The notes: generated by a model not told the origin, from the sequence alone. A DNA stretch of 64,000 nt from Psychrobacter pygoscelis (GCF_004335015.1 NZ_RQRU01000003.1:248001-312000), one strand, 5' to 3'; shown: positions 8,919 through 18,616, counted from the first letter of the stretch. Numbers and translations: made by a program.

Positions 8919-9731
8919 CTAAAAGGCTTTTACCCTCCCTGTCTGAAGCGCAAATGCCCAATCTTTTCGGTGGTTTGCAGCTGCCATTTGAGCAGCTGCT
9001 TCATGGTCATACGGTACTTTTATATGCTCAACCTGCCAGCTTTTACCTGCATCTGTTTCGATACTTTTAATAATGGCATAACTAGCGTGTGGCGAGTAAG
9101 TCTGCATCCGGTGTATTACAGGTATGTCATCCTCATAAGCGGGATAACCAACACTACCTGTATTTACGATAAGTTGCCCCGTAGATAGTGTGATAGTTCG
9201 CGGGATATGAGTATGTCCGCAGACAATAACTTGAGAGCTCTGACCGGATAACCGAGCTATTATATCGTCATCATCTCGTACCTTAGGCTCTCCACTACTC
9301 ACATCTTCTAACAAATACACCATATCATCGCTAGGTGAACCGTGACACAGGTAAACATTTTCTGTCAGCTGACAGTCAAACGGTAACTTGCGCATCCAAT
9401 CAATTGCTGTGTTAGGTAGCTCCGCTATGATAAATCTCATCGTGGGATTAGACATTATTTCCTCTGCACTGGCATCATAAATCTGTCGGTCTTGATTACC
9501 GCGAATGGTAACGATAGGCTCAAGATACCGCTCTTGATGCGCCATTAATAACTCATATGTGGCTTTGGGGGCAATCGGTCCATAAAGAATATCGCCAAGG
9601 TTGACGACTTGCTTGATACCTCGTCGGTTAATATCTGCGAGTACAGCCTCTAGAGCGAATACATTACTATGGATGTCAGAAAGCGCAGCAAAGCAGGTGG
9701 GATTACTAAAGTTACAATTGATAGCAGTCAT
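8919..9731 (-). CDS. Metallophosphoesterase (calcineurin-like, YfcE/DUF2436-type two-layer fold)
   Basis: 270-residue cytosolic phosphoesterase with all dinuclear metal motifs: ALSDIHSN (Asp19, His21), NLGDILYGP (Asp47), RGNQDR (Asn79), CHGSP (His130) and CGHTHIP (His173, His175). NTGSVGYP near residue 190 is typical of the YfcE-like subgroup that cleaves phosphodiesters. The ATG at 9731 has AGGA just upstream. There is a long gap on the upstream side, so it is probably transcribed alone. The natural substrate is not predictable from sequence. Confidence 0.9.
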   Translation of the reverse strand: MTAINCNFSNPTCFAALSDIHSNVFALEAVLADINRRGIKQVVNLGDILYGPIAPKATYELLMAHQERYLEPIVTIRGNQDRQIYDASAEEIMSNPTMRFIIAELPNTAIDWMRKLPFDCQLTENVYLCHGSPSDDMVYLLEDVSSGEPKVRDDDDIIARLSGQSSQVIVCGHTHIPRTITLSTGQLIVNTGSVGYPAYEDDIPVIHRMQTYSPHASYAIIKSIETDAGKSWQVEHIKVPYDHEAAAQMAAANHRKDWAFALQTGRVKAF

Positions 9732-9844
9732 ATGTCCTACATTTTATTGTCATATTAGTTTTTTGCGTTCATTTCATTAAATGTGAATTTAGCTTGATAG
9801 CTATATTACCCTGCTAGACTCAAATAGCGATAATTTAATAATTA

Positions 9845-10885
9845 TTATTCATTATTTAGCATTCTCTGCTCATTAACTAACTTGCCCGCCAAAAACCGTT
9901 TCGCTATGGCTACTGTAGCCTTGGGGTCTTCTTCTTGTGGCACATGACCCAAATTATCAAACACTACCAGCTGGCTACCTTTGATATCTTGATGAAAGCG
10001 TTCGGCATTTTCTACAGGGATTAGGTCATCCTTTGCGCCCCAAAGGATTAAAGTCGGTACGGATATGGTTTGGATCAGCGCTTGCTGACCTGAGCTGTCG
10101 AACTCGCGCATCCGCCGTGATAACGCACCACGGTTGCCTTCGCGCAAAGTCAACTCAAAGTAGCGCTCTATCAAACTATCTGTGACCTTACTGTCATCAG
10201 TATAGACGCTAAGTAAGCTGTTTTTTACCACAGAGCGTGGCAATACATGTTTGATAATAGGGTCTAAAACAGGATATCTAGCGAGTTTGAAGCCAATAGG
10301 TACGTGCTTAGGGGTGGCAGGATAACCGACTGAATCAATCAAAATAAGTTGGTCTACCAGCTCAGGGTATAGGGTGGTCGTAAGCCAAGCAACCTTGCCG
10401 CCTAGAGAGTTACCAACCAAGCTGGCTCGCTCAACACTTAGCCTATCTAGCACTTGTTTGACAAAAATAGCATAGTTCTGCGCAGTATAAGCCGTGCTTT
10501 CATCTACAAATGGCCCTGTTAGCCCAAACCCAGGCAAGTCCATACGGATAACGCAGTGGTCGACCTCTAACTGCGTCGCCCAATCATTCCAAGTGTGCAA
10601 ACTGGCAGAAGTACCATGTAATAAGACGATGACTTCAGAAGCTTTACTACTGAGGTGAATGTTATCTTTTTGCGCGACCTTGCTCAAGCGCTGACGGCAT
10701 AGGTCAGATTGCACGATATGCACCTGCATACCTTGCACTTCAACAAACTCACTATCGGGCAGTTGCCAGTGCGCCAGCTCGGCAACCGAACGATCTGGCT
10801 GCCAAAAATAGGCCAATACGCCTGCGCTAATAATAGTGACGCCTAATAAGATAATACTTAGTATAGAAACAATCCGTTGCCGCAC
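9845..10885 (-). CDS. Membrane-anchored alpha/beta hydrolase
   Basis: 346-residue hydrolase with an N-terminal membrane anchor (about residues 5-27), so the catalytic domain probably faces the periplasm. The oxyanion-hole motif is LLHGTSAS (residues 88-95), the nucleophile elbow is GNSLGG with Ser160, the acid is Asp286 or Asp287 in GAKDD, and the base is His314 in NLGHVPQEE. The start is a GTG at 10885 with AAAAGGA nine bases upstream; no alternative start keeps the anchor. It resembles esterases and meta-cleavage-type hydrolases, but the substrate is unknown. Confidence 0.88.
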   Translation of the reverse strand: MRQRIVSILSIILLGVTIISAGVLAYFWQPDRSVAELAHWQLPDSEFVEVQGMQVHIVQSDLCRQRLSKVAQKDNIHLSSKASEVIVLLHGTSASLHTWNDWATQLEVDHCVIRMDLPGFGLTGPFVDESTAYTAQNYAIFVKQVLDRLSVERASLVGNSLGGKVAWLTTTLYPELVDQLILIDSVGYPATPKHVPIGFKLARYPVLDPIIKHVLPRSVVKNSLLSVYTDDSKVTDSLIERYFELTLREGNRGALSRRMREFDSSGQQALIQTISVPTLILWGAKDDLIPVENAERFHQDIKGSQLVVFDNLGHVPQEEDPKATVAIAKRFLAGKLVNEQRMLNNE

Positions 10886-11251
10886 CTTTGCTAGTCCTTT
10901 TAATTAACTGTCCTTTTAAGTAACAGTTCTGGAAAATGGCAACTCTTAAAAGCACCCGTCATGTTATCGCAGGTTTCACGTAATCACTAGTTGAGCAAAC
11001 GACTAAAAGCCAAGAGTAATCCTCTAAGCACTATTAAGAACTTTCAAGACGGCTGCATTCCCAAACTATAATAACTTCAATCTAACAACAATAGCATGAT
11101 ACTGGGATAGATTTTTTGTAGTCTCAGTTAGCGTACTCACAGCAAGTTAAAAAAATAATGCCCGTATCGCGCTAATATCTATAGTACTTTTCCGGTTGGC
11201 CATGTCAGTCATCTTGGTTGATGGGTTGCCCCATAAATGAGTTGCCCAATC
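10886..11251. other. Intergenic gap with a 16-bp tandem repeat
   Basis: No gene seen. At 10894-10925 two near-identical 16-bp units (GTCCTTTTAATTAACT then GTCCTTTTAAGTAACA) sit next to the hydrolase start. On the minus strand each unit contains AAAAGGAC, so the ribosome site is duplicated. Confidence 0.55.
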
Positions 11252-12163
11252 TTACTTTGAGTGATGAGACTCTTCCCACAGCACTTCTACAGGGTTACGA
11301 CTGCGTTCATAATAAGTGACAAATACCACGGAGCCTATAATCATGGCTGAGCCAATCCACAGCATACCAGGTGGTACCCAACCGAATACCAAGAACCCTG
11401 CTAGCACATTAAAGGGCAATTTAAGATGGTCAAAAGGCTGCACAAATGACGCATCAGCTACCGAATAAGCCTTGGCCACTGACCACTGTGCGAAGCCTGT
11501 CAACGCGCCGCTCATTACCAATAACGCCCAAGGCTGCCAGCCTGATGGTACAGCCAACTGCGGCAAGCCAAATAACAAGTCAAATGGCAACATTAATACC
11601 AACAAGTAAAATACGATGGTGGTAGGAGAGTCTTGACTGACGGTGAACTTGGTCAAGAGCGAAGCACTGGCCCAGAAGAACGCGGCACCAATCGGCAATA
11701 AGGCGGCCCAAACAAAGTCATCTGACCAAGGTTGCAATATAAGCATCGCTCCCGCGAAGCCGACGATAGTAGCGAGCCAGCGTAATAGACTGACGGACTC
11801 ACGCAGCAGCAGCCCTGAACCAATAGTGACAAATAACGGCGAGGTCATTAATAACGCTATACCCTGCCAGATAGGCACAGGGTAAGTGAGCGCCGCTGTC
11901 CATAACTGAATACCAATGACAGACACCCCGACGCGCAGCACATGTAGCCAGCGAAAATCAGAGCGCGCAGCTGCGCGAATAGCGCCAGTACCTATTAAGG
12001 GGATGAATATCAGCAAAGCAATACCATATTGATACAACACCGCTGAGCCTGAATTGATGTCAAAGGTGATGCCTAGATATTGTAGTGTGGTATTGATAAT
12101 AGCGAAGGTTACCCCCGCAGTTACCATCCAAAAAGCACCGAGCAAGGGGTGATGATTAGACAT
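11252..12163 (-). CDS. DMT-superfamily transporter with EamA domains
   Basis: 303-residue inner-membrane protein with about ten transmembrane segments arranged as two EamA repeats. The first repeat ends near FAGAMLILQPW and the second contains ALTGFAQWSVAKAYSVADASFVQPFDHLKLPFNVLAGFLVFG, the typical second-repeat pattern of RhaT/EamA exporters. Such proteins export amino acids or other metabolites; the substrate is not evident. The ATG at 12163 gives MSNHHPLLGAFWMV. It is separated from the upstream PutA-domain gene by a strong bidirectional terminator, so it has its own promoter in the 160 bp between. Confidence 0.9.
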   Translation of the reverse strand: MSNHHPLLGAFWMVTAGVTFAIINTTLQYLGITFDINSGSAVLYQYGIALLIFIPLIGTGAIRAAARSDFRWLHVLRVGVSVIGIQLWTAALTYPVPIWQGIALLMTSPLFVTIGSGLLLRESVSLLRWLATIVGFAGAMLILQPWSDDFVWAALLPIGAAFFWASASLLTKFTVSQDSPTTIVFYLLVLMLPFDLLFGLPQLAVPSGWQPWALLVMSGALTGFAQWSVAKAYSVADASFVQPFDHLKLPFNVLAGFLVFGWVPPGMLWIGSAMIIGSVVFVTYYERSRNPVEVLWEESHHSK

Positions 12164-12329
12164 AGGGTTGTGGCTCGAACAAAAGCATAATGATAACTTA
12201 TAAACAGGTTAAACATCGACCCAATGAGTGAATATGCTTTATCAAGCACTGAGTATATCTGTAGTAAAAATCAATTTTATCTATCAAGGCTGCTGTTTAT
12301 GTCTTTTGGGTTCACTCTTTCTTAATAAG

Positions 12330-12363
12330 AAAAAGCGCTTTTAATATCCTAAAAGCGCTTTTT
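12330..12363 (-). terminator. Strong terminator after the PutA C-terminal-domain gene
   Basis: Perfect 14-bp inverted repeat (AAAAAGCGCTTTTA, six-base loop, TAAAAGCGCTTTTT). Both strands end in a T run, so it can work both ways, but only the minus-strand gene ending at 12410 points into it. Confidence 0.85.
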
Positions 12364-12409
12364 GTCATCCTACCCAGTTATACAGGTGTTAATCAACTTT
12401 AGTAGCGTC

Positions 12410-13105
12410 TTATTCGCCCACTCCAAGCTCAAGCAAGCTTGCATTACCACCAATGGCAGTGGTGTTGATGGTCTTGACGCGCTCGGTAATAAAGTTATAC
12501 AGATAATCTGGCGTCAGCATCTCTCGGCAGCCTTTGGTATCTGTCACGGCAATGACTCTCGTCAAGATACCGTCAGATTTAGCCAGCTCAGCAGCAATAT
12601 GCTGAACTTCAGTAGGCGTACCTACCACTGCCACTTGGGCGAGCTTATCCATATGTAATAGTGTGATGGTTTGCGAGTCGTTAGCAATGCTAATCACATC
12701 TTCTTTAATACCTGCTTGGTATAAGACATCTACCGCCTCGGTGCAAATCTCAGGCTGACTTGGATAATGCAGAATGACTTCATTACCCGCCAGTAGAGCA
12801 GCCATCATCTGACCGAGTACTGGTAAAGTCTTCGCGCCCTCGCTACCAATAATCATGGTCTTACCACGGCCACTGAGGTAAAGATCGTTTGACTCACCAG
12901 TTGCTCCATTCATTCGCAGTACTTCATCGAGCTTAGGGGCTTGGTCAATCAGGTGCGAGAACAGTCGCTTAGCCTTGTTAGTATTGCCAGTTAATAAGGC
13001 CAGTCGAGGACTAGCGGCTTGTAAATATGGCGCTCTATCAATCGCCCCTAGCAGTCGCCAAGCTTCACAGATTTGGGCGTGGTTTTTTTTGAATTCAGTC
13101 GCCAT
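12410..13105 (-). CDS. Stand-alone PutA-type C-terminal aldehyde-dehydrogenase-like domain
   Basis: 231-residue protein resembling the C-terminal domain of long PutA proteins, the ALDH-superfamily domain of unknown function, including the conserved C-terminal motif TTAIGGNASLLELG. In long PutAs this domain and motif pack on the P5C dehydrogenase domain and help seal the substrate tunnel. Here it is a separate gene 168 bp after putA, with its own AGGAG ribosome site seven bases before the ATG at 13105. It has no catalytic Cys motif of its own. I infer that it binds PutA in trans. The intercistronic hairpin at 13188-13223 may set the protein ratio. Confidence in the family is moderate to high; the in-trans role is inference. 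Confidence 0.8.
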   Translation of the reverse strand: MATEFKKNHAQICEAWRLLGAIDRAPYLQAASPRLALLTGNTNKAKRLFSHLIDQAPKLDEVLRMNGATGESNDLYLSGRGKTMIIGSEGAKTLPVLGQMMAALLAGNEVILHYPSQPEICTEAVDVLYQAGIKEDVISIANDSQTITLLHMDKLAQVAVVGTPTEVQHIAAELAKSDGILTRVIAVTDTKGCREMLTPDYLYNFITERVKTINTTAIGGNASLLELGVGE

Positions 13106-13187
13106 GATAAGGCTCCTATTAATGCTTTAGTATTGAATTAATTAAAATCAAGAAAAAGAGAAACAAATAAGATCAGTATTAAGTCTA

Positions 13188-13223
13188 GCCGCTGGTATAA
13201 GGCTTCCCCTTATACCAGTCGGC
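13188..13223 (-). other. Intercistronic hairpin between putA and the PutA C-terminal-domain gene
   Basis: A 15-bp inverted repeat (GCCGCTGGTATAAGG at 13188-13202, CCTTATACCAG-T-CGGC at 13208-13223) closes a five-base loop with one bulged base. It has no T run on the minus strand, so it is not a normal terminator; mRNA protection or processing is more likely. Confidence 0.6.
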
Positions 13224-13273
13224 TCTGTATCTACTTTTATCCCATTGTTTTTATTGATCATAATAAACAGCTG

Positions 13274-16200
13274 CTACTGGCTATCTTCCCAGCGCATCAG
13301 ACGAGCCACATAGTGTGGGCCACCAGCTTTAGGGCCGGTACCAGATAAGCCGCAGCCACCAAAGGGTTGAACATCTACCACAGCACCGATTTGGTTACGG
13401 TTTACGTAGGTATTGCCTACCATCACGCGGCGCTCAATATGCTCAGCAGTGCGCTCAATTCGACTATGAATACCTAAGGTCAAACCAAAACCAGTCGCAT
13501 TAATCGCGTCAATCAAGCTATCAAGCTCGCCAGCTTTATAGCGTAAGACGTGCAAGATAGGACCAAAGTGCTCACCTGCGATGACATCGATGCTTTTGAC
13601 TTCGATAGCCGTTGGCAATACGTAGGTAGCCTGCGCTTGCTGACTGGCAGCCTCTGCACCGAGTGGCGTCTGTGCCAAGATAGTCGCCGTAGGCTCAGCC
13701 TGCATACGCTCGATGTGCATCTCAAGGCCTTGTTTGGCGTCTTCATCAATGACAGGGCCTACATCGGTAGTCACCTGCACAGGATTGCCCACGACCAGCT
13801 CCGCCATATGACCTTGCAATAGCTCAATGATGCCATCCGCCACGTCATCTTGAACACACAGAATACGACAAGCAGAGCAGCGCTGACCTGCAGAGCCAAA
13901 GGCAGACAGTACGGCATCTTTGACCACTTGCTCAGGCAGTGCCGTAGAGTCCACAATCATCGCATTTTGACCACCTGTCTCAGCGATTAATATGGGCAGC
14001 TCTGTGGGCGACTCTTGGTTGGCTACGCTATCTTTTTCAGCATGCAAGCTTTGATTAATGCGCTGCGCCGTCTGGGTCGAGCCCGTAAAGATAACGCCAG
14101 CGATGTTGCCTGCCGAGGTCAAAGCAGCGCCAACCTCGCCAGCACCGAGCACTAGCTGTAAAGCCGAACGTGGCACACCTGCTTGATACATCAAGGCCGC
14201 GGCAAAATGAGCAATCAGACTGGTTTGTTCAGCAGGCTTAGCAACGACGGTATTTCCCGCAGCTAAGGCAGCAACAATCTGACCAGTATAAATAGCCAGT
14301 GGGAAGTTCCATGGACTGATACAGACCAAGGTTCCACGCGCAGCCAGTCGCTGAGTAACTTCTACTCCGGTCAAGTCAGTAAAGGTATTGACCTCTTTAG
14401 CCAGACGCTCTGCTTCATCTGCATAGTATCGGCAGAAATCAACTGCCTCACGGATCTCATCAATGCTGTCTTGCATGGTCTTGCCCGCTTCTAAATGGCA
14501 CAGCGCCATGAGTTCAGCATAGTTGGCTTCATACAGCTCAGCAATCTGGCGCAAGATAGCAGCGCGTTCGTGAGCGGCGGTATTCGCCCACGTGTCTTGA
14601 CCTGCTATCGCCGCAGCAATGGCTTTGGTTGCTATCTCTGCATTGGCATAATGTACCTGACCGACAAGGATATCGTGGTTCCAAGGTGCACGAACCTCAT
14701 TGATATCGCCTGCGTTATTGTTAGAGCTATCAGCGCCATTACTCGTAGTGTCGACATCATCATTTATACCACTGATACCATCAATAATCGATGCCGCTGT
14801 CCAGGTCTTATCAAGGTACGAATCAATGGCGGCCTTAAAAGGTATCCACTGCGATTCAATAAAGATATTAGGCGCAAAGCTGGCCTTTCTATCACCATAG
14901 ATCTCAAGCGGTAATGGAATATTCGGGTTGCGCAATTGATTATGAGCAGTCAGCTTGTCATATGGATGTACCGTGAGCTTCTCGATGGGATATGACTTGT
15001 CCAATAGCTGATGCACAAAGGAGCTGTTAGCACCGTTTTCTAATAAGCGGCGCACTAAATACGGGAGCAAATCCTTATGCGCGCCTACTGGTGCGTAGAT
15101 ACGAACCGGAATCTGATAGGATTGCAAGATATGGTCGTATAGCGCGTCACCCATACCATGCAGACGCTGAAACTCGAAGTCTTTGTGCGTGCTCATGGTC
15201 ATGACAGATGCTAGCGTGTGCGCATTATGGGTAGCAAACTGTGGCCAGATCAGTCCGCGTAAATGGTCACTAAGCAAGAACCTTGCGCAGGCAAGATAGG
15301 CACAGTCTGTCCCTTCTTTACGCGTCCAAACCGGATAGCCTGACAGCCCTTTTTGCTGCGCAAGCTTAATCTCAAAGTCCCAATAAGCACCTTTGACCAG
15401 ACGCACAGGAATGCGGTCACCGACTTCTTTGGCAAGGCTCGCAAGCCAAGCAAAGATAGCGATAGCGCGTTTAGAGTAGCCCTGAACGACTAAGCCTAGA
15501 CCATCCCAACCTGCGGTCATAGGATCGCGGTAAAGCGCTTCAAATAATTTAAGGGAGATCTCCAGACGGTCGGCTTCCTCAGCATCGATACTGATATCGA
15601 CATTAACCTCACGTGCCGCTTCGATCAATAGCAGACAGCGCTGACGCAGTAGCCCCAATACTTGTGCTTCTTGTGTCGCCTCATAGCGTGGGTGCAACGC
15701 CGAGAGCTTAATTGAGACAGACGGCTTTGGCATACCCTCAGCCACCTCAATATGGGCAGTCTTTTTAATCGCGTGCAGATAGTCGGCAAAGTATTTTTCG
15801 GCATCTTTATTGGTAATGGCAGCTTCACCGAGCATGTCAAAAGAATAGGTATAGCCTTTTTTACGGTACGGCTGGCTATTCTTGTTAGCGTCCTCAATAC
15901 TCTCGCCTAATACGAACTGATGGCCCATTACACGCATGGCCTTTTGCATCGCAGCACGAATAACCGGTTCACCCATCTTTTTGGTCATACGATCCAAAAA
16001 TCCAGCAGCGGTTAAGCCCTTGTCAATACTGACCACACGGCCTGTCATCATAAGCCCCCAAGTCGAGGCATTGACGATAAAGCCATTGTTATCTTTTAGA
16101 TGCTTTTTCCAGTCCGCTACGCTCATCTTATCTTGAATCAGCGCATCTGCTGTCGCATTATCGGGCACACGAATCAAGGCTTCAGCCAGACTCATCAGCA

Positions 16201-16507
16201 AGATACCTTCTTGCGTATCCAAGCTATATTCTAATAATAATGAATCCACCATCTTGACGGCTTTATCATTTTGGCGCACATGAGTGACCAGCTTTCGCGT
16301 CTGCTCAGTTGCTGCTTCTTTTTCTTCAGCCGTAGGTTTTGCCAAGGGTAATAACTGAGATAGCCAAGTATCTTCATCCACGCTATATAGAGGAGAGACA
16401 CGCTGTAACAGCTCATTAGGTGACTGCTGAATGTAAGCAGGGTCTAATAAGTCGCTCGGCGAAAATAAGATAGGGTTTTTCGGGGTGAATTGCTCGATTG
16501 GGGACAT
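13274..16507 (-). CDS. putA: Bifunctional proline dehydrogenase / L-glutamate gamma-semialdehyde dehydrogenase PutA
   Basis: Oxidises proline to glutamate in two steps, passing electrons from FAD to quinone and then reducing NAD. From the ATG at 16507 (GGAG five bases upstream; a TTG seven codons earlier is rejected) it has 1077 residues. The first 130 residues are the helical arm, with no ribbon-helix-helix domain, so this PutA should not repress its own gene. The proline dehydrogenase barrel spans about 150-520 (RLVKGAYWDFEIKLAQ, RIYAPVGAHKDLLPYLVRRL). The dehydrogenase part spans about 600-1070 (SPWNFPLAIYTGQ, ETGGQNA, catalytic Cys877 in GQRCSAC). A serine/asparagine/aspartate-rich linker lies near 575-605. 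The protein ends soon after GGCGLSGTGPKAGGP, so the usual C-terminal domain is missing; it is encoded by the next gene. Confidence 0.96.
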   Translation of the reverse strand: MSPIEQFTPKNPILFSPSDLLDPAYIQQSPNELLQRVSPLYSVDEDTWLSQLLPLAKPTAEEKEAATEQTRKLVTHVRQNDKAVKMVDSLLLEYSLDTQEGILLMSLAEALIRVPDNATADALIQDKMSVADWKKHLKDNNGFIVNASTWGLMMTGRVVSIDKGLTAAGFLDRMTKKMGEPVIRAAMQKAMRVMGHQFVLGESIEDANKNSQPYRKKGYTYSFDMLGEAAITNKDAEKYFADYLHAIKKTAHIEVAEGMPKPSVSIKLSALHPRYEATQEAQVLGLLRQRCLLLIEAAREVNVDISIDAEEADRLEISLKLFEALYRDPMTAGWDGLGLVVQGYSKRAIAIFAWLASLAKEVGDRIPVRLVKGAYWDFEIKLAQQKGLSGYPVWTRKEGTDCAYLACARFLLSDHLRGLIWPQFATHNAHTLASVMTMSTHKDFEFQRLHGMGDALYDHILQSYQIPVRIYAPVGAHKDLLPYLVRRLLENGANSSFVHQLLDKSYPIEKLTVHPYDKLTAHNQLRNPNIPLPLEIYGDRKASFAPNIFIESQWIPFKAAIDSYLDKTWTAASIIDGISGINDDVDTTSNGADSSNNNAGDINEVRAPWNHDILVGQVHYANAEIATKAIAAAIAGQDTWANTAAHERAAILRQIAELYEANYAELMALCHLEAGKTMQDSIDEIREAVDFCRYYADEAERLAKEVNTFTDLTGVEVTQRLAARGTLVCISPWNFPLAIYTGQIVAALAAGNTVVAKPAEQTSLIAHFAAALMYQAGVPRSALQLVLGAGEVGAALTSAGNIAGVIFTGSTQTAQRINQSLHAEKDSVANQESPTELPILIAETGGQNAMIVDSTALPEQVVKDAVLSAFGSAGQRCSACRILCVQDDVADGIIELLQGHMAELVVGNPVQVTTDVGPVIDEDAKQGLEMHIERMQAEPTATILAQTPLGAEAASQQAQATYVLPTAIEVKSIDVIAGEHFGPILHVLRYKAGELDSLIDAINATGFGLTLGIHSRIERTAEHIERRVMVGNTYVNRNQIGAVVDVQPFGGCGLSGTGPKAGGPHYVARLMRWEDSQ

Positions 16508-17317
16508 ACCGACTCCATTCTTAGTCAAGAATTATCATAAGATTGTTGTTATTTGCATTTTTTGCTTGATGATTAGTAACTTCAACTTTTTTGCCCCAGT
16601 AGATAGTCATAAGGCCGCATAAAAGTGAATCAGTAATATCAGTACCATATCACCCAGACTCTGTGACAGTATCAGTATTAATGCTGGAGCGTCAAAGTAG
16701 CAATGCGAAAAAGCAGTGCCTAGGAGCTATGCGATAAAGCAGAGCCTAGCAAGGAGGTATCGTAAAGACCTATCAATGAAGTAACGATGACATCAATCTA
16801 TAAACACAAATTAATCAGTAAGCAGCATTAGCGCCTTCTTCATGATGGTAGTGACTGCAAAATGGTAAAACAACCAAAGACCTTCAGCAAAATTTAAAGC
16901 ACTTGTTTGCAAAATATAGTCTATATATAGCAAGAGTCACTGTCAGAAAAACCTCTACGGCGTTGATTGAGGTGATGCGCTTAACTAACTGCATGGTATC
17001 ATGAAAAGTATAGCCAAACTATGGGTTATAGCCTTGTCAGACTGAATTCCTTGTTCAGTATTTATGATTGTACCTTTTACTGGCTTTAAAGTTTTTACAC
17101 CGGCTCGAATAGCATTTGCATTCAGCGCTATCTTTTTTAATATTGTGTCAAAGCATAACCCCTTATTAGGTAAGGGCAGCTGGCAACCCTTCTATAAAAA
17201 TTAAAAAGCCCCTATCAACTTAATTGATAAGGGCTTGACTTAATAAGCTTAGTAATATCATCTCATCAACTGTGATAGATGATGGCTATTGAAGTTTAAA
17301 CTGCTCTTAGCAACTGA
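16508..17317. other. Long intergenic region upstream of putA
   Basis: No gene and no long open frame. It holds the terminator of the purine permease gene at 17199-17236. The AT-rich palindrome CTATATATAG at 16921-16930 could be part of a promoter for putA, but no clear -35/-10 pair was found. Confidence 0.5.
17199..17236 (-). terminator. Terminator of the NCS2 permease gene
   Basis: Inverted repeat AAGCCCCTATCAA / TTGATAAGGGCTT with one mismatch, around a five-base loop. On the minus strand it is followed by TTTTTAATTTTTA. It lies about 80 bp after the stop codon at 17318. Confidence 0.75.
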
Positions 17318-18616
17318 TTAGCTCAAAAATATGAATTTAGACAAGAGCACAATACTCAGAACCCAGACAGCAGGGCTAATCTCAGAGAACTTACCGGCCA
17401 AGGCTTTTAATACCGTATAGGTGATAAAGCCAAGTGCGATACCATCCGCTACAGAGTAAGTCAGTGGAGTGAATAACAATACTACCGCTGCAGGAGCCGC
17501 CTCAGTCAAATCATCCCAATGAATGTCTCTTAAAGAAGACATCATTAGCACAGCCACGTAGAATATCGCCCCAGCAGTAGCATAGGCTGGAATCATACCC
17601 GCTAATGGCGCAAAAAATAAACTGAGTAAGAACATTACGCCAACAGTAATAGCCATTAAACCAGTGCGGCCACCCGAGGCGACGCCAGACACACTTTCAA
17701 TATAGCTGGTGGTGGATGATGTCCCTAGCAGCGAGCCTGCAACCGTTGCAGTCGAATCGGCAAGGAGCGCTTTACCCATATTAGGAATATTGCCTTGCTT
17801 ATCCATTAGGCCTGCTTTACTGGTAATACCAATTAAGCTACCCGTAGTATCAAACAAATCAACGAATAAAAAGGCAAATATGACAGCAATCATACCGACA
17901 TCAAAGGCACCAGCAACATCTAGCTGCATGATCGTCGGTGCAATACTTGGTGGCAGTGATACAATACCACCGAACTCCGTGTGACCAGTAATAAGACTTA
18001 TAGCAGCAATAAGAAGAATACCGATGGTTACCGCACCTGGGACCTTTTTATAAGCTAAAGCTGCGATAATAAAGAACCCTAAAGCGCCCATTGCTGGTGC
18101 ATAGCTCTTCATATCACCGAGCATCACTAGCGTCGCATCACGGCCGACGATAATACCGGCACTTTGCAGCGCAATAAAGCCTAAGAATGCACCAATACCT
18201 GCGACAATACTAAGCTTCAAGGTCAAGGGAATGGCATTAATAATCAACTCGCGAATCTTAAATAGACTTAGCAGAATAAAGATACACCCTGACAAAAATA
18301 CTGCGCCCAGAGCCGTCTGCCAAGTATAGCCCATACCCAACACCACGCCATACGTAAAGAAGGCGTTAAGTCCCATTCCTGGTGCTAACGCCACGGGAAG
18401 CTTGGCAAATGCCCCCATAATAAAACAGCCGACTGCCGCTGCTAAGCAAGTAGCGACAAATACCGCCCCCTTATCCATGCCAGCTTCTGATAGTACGTTC
18501 GGGTTGACAAAGATGATATAGGCCATAGTTAAGAAGGTGGTGACTCCAGCCATCACCTCAGTCTTAATGGTCGTATTGGTGCCATTAATCCCAAAATAAC
18601 GTTCAATTGCATTCAT
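17318..18616 (-). CDS. NCS2-family purine permease (AzgA/GhxP-like)
   Basis: 432-residue inner-membrane proton symporter with about 12-14 transmembrane segments, of the AzgA-like branch of nucleobase-cation symporter 2. The signatures are the N-terminal TEVMAGVTTFLTMAYIIFVNP, LAPGMGLNAFF near residue 80, FLFVDLFDTTGSLIG near 245, and LGTSSTTSYIESVSGVASGGRTGL near 300. E. coli relatives take up adenine, guanine or hypoxanthine; which base is used here cannot be told. It is monocistronic, with its own terminator and an upstream region shared with the divergent tolQ. The ATG at 18616 gives MNAIERYFGI. Confidence 0.92.
   Translation of the reverse strand: MNAIERYFGINGTNTTIKTEVMAGVTTFLTMAYIIFVNPNVLSEAGMDKGAVFVATCLAAAVGCFIMGAFAKLPVALAPGMGLNAFFTYGVVLGMGYTWQTALGAVFLSGCIFILLSLFKIRELIINAIPLTLKLSIVAGIGAFLGFIALQSAGIIVGRDATLVMLGDMKSYAPAMGALGFFIIAALAYKKVPGAVTIGILLIAAISLITGHTEFGGIVSLPPSIAPTIMQLDVAGAFDVGMIAVIFAFLFVDLFDTTGSLIGITSKAGLMDKQGNIPNMGKALLADSTATVAGSLLGTSSTTSYIESVSGVASGGRTGLMAITVGVMFLLSLFFAPLAGMIPAYATAGAIFYVAVLMMSSLRDIHWDDLTEAAPAAVVLLFTPLTYSVADGIALGFITYTVLKALAGKFSEISPAVWVLSIVLLSKFIFLS

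Noticed and set aside
12410..13273. putA C-terminal gene as a pseudogene made by frameshift
   Set aside because: The two frames are 168 bp apart, with a hairpin between them and a strong AGGAG site before the second, so a real split is more likely.
14495..14914. 139-residue plus-strand frame
   Set aside because: It lies antisense to putA, with no ribosome site or domain.
16921..16930. CTATATATAG palindromes before putA and dnaG as NrdR boxes
   Set aside because: Only the AT core fits; the required outer ACAC/GTGT bases are missing and there is no paired box.
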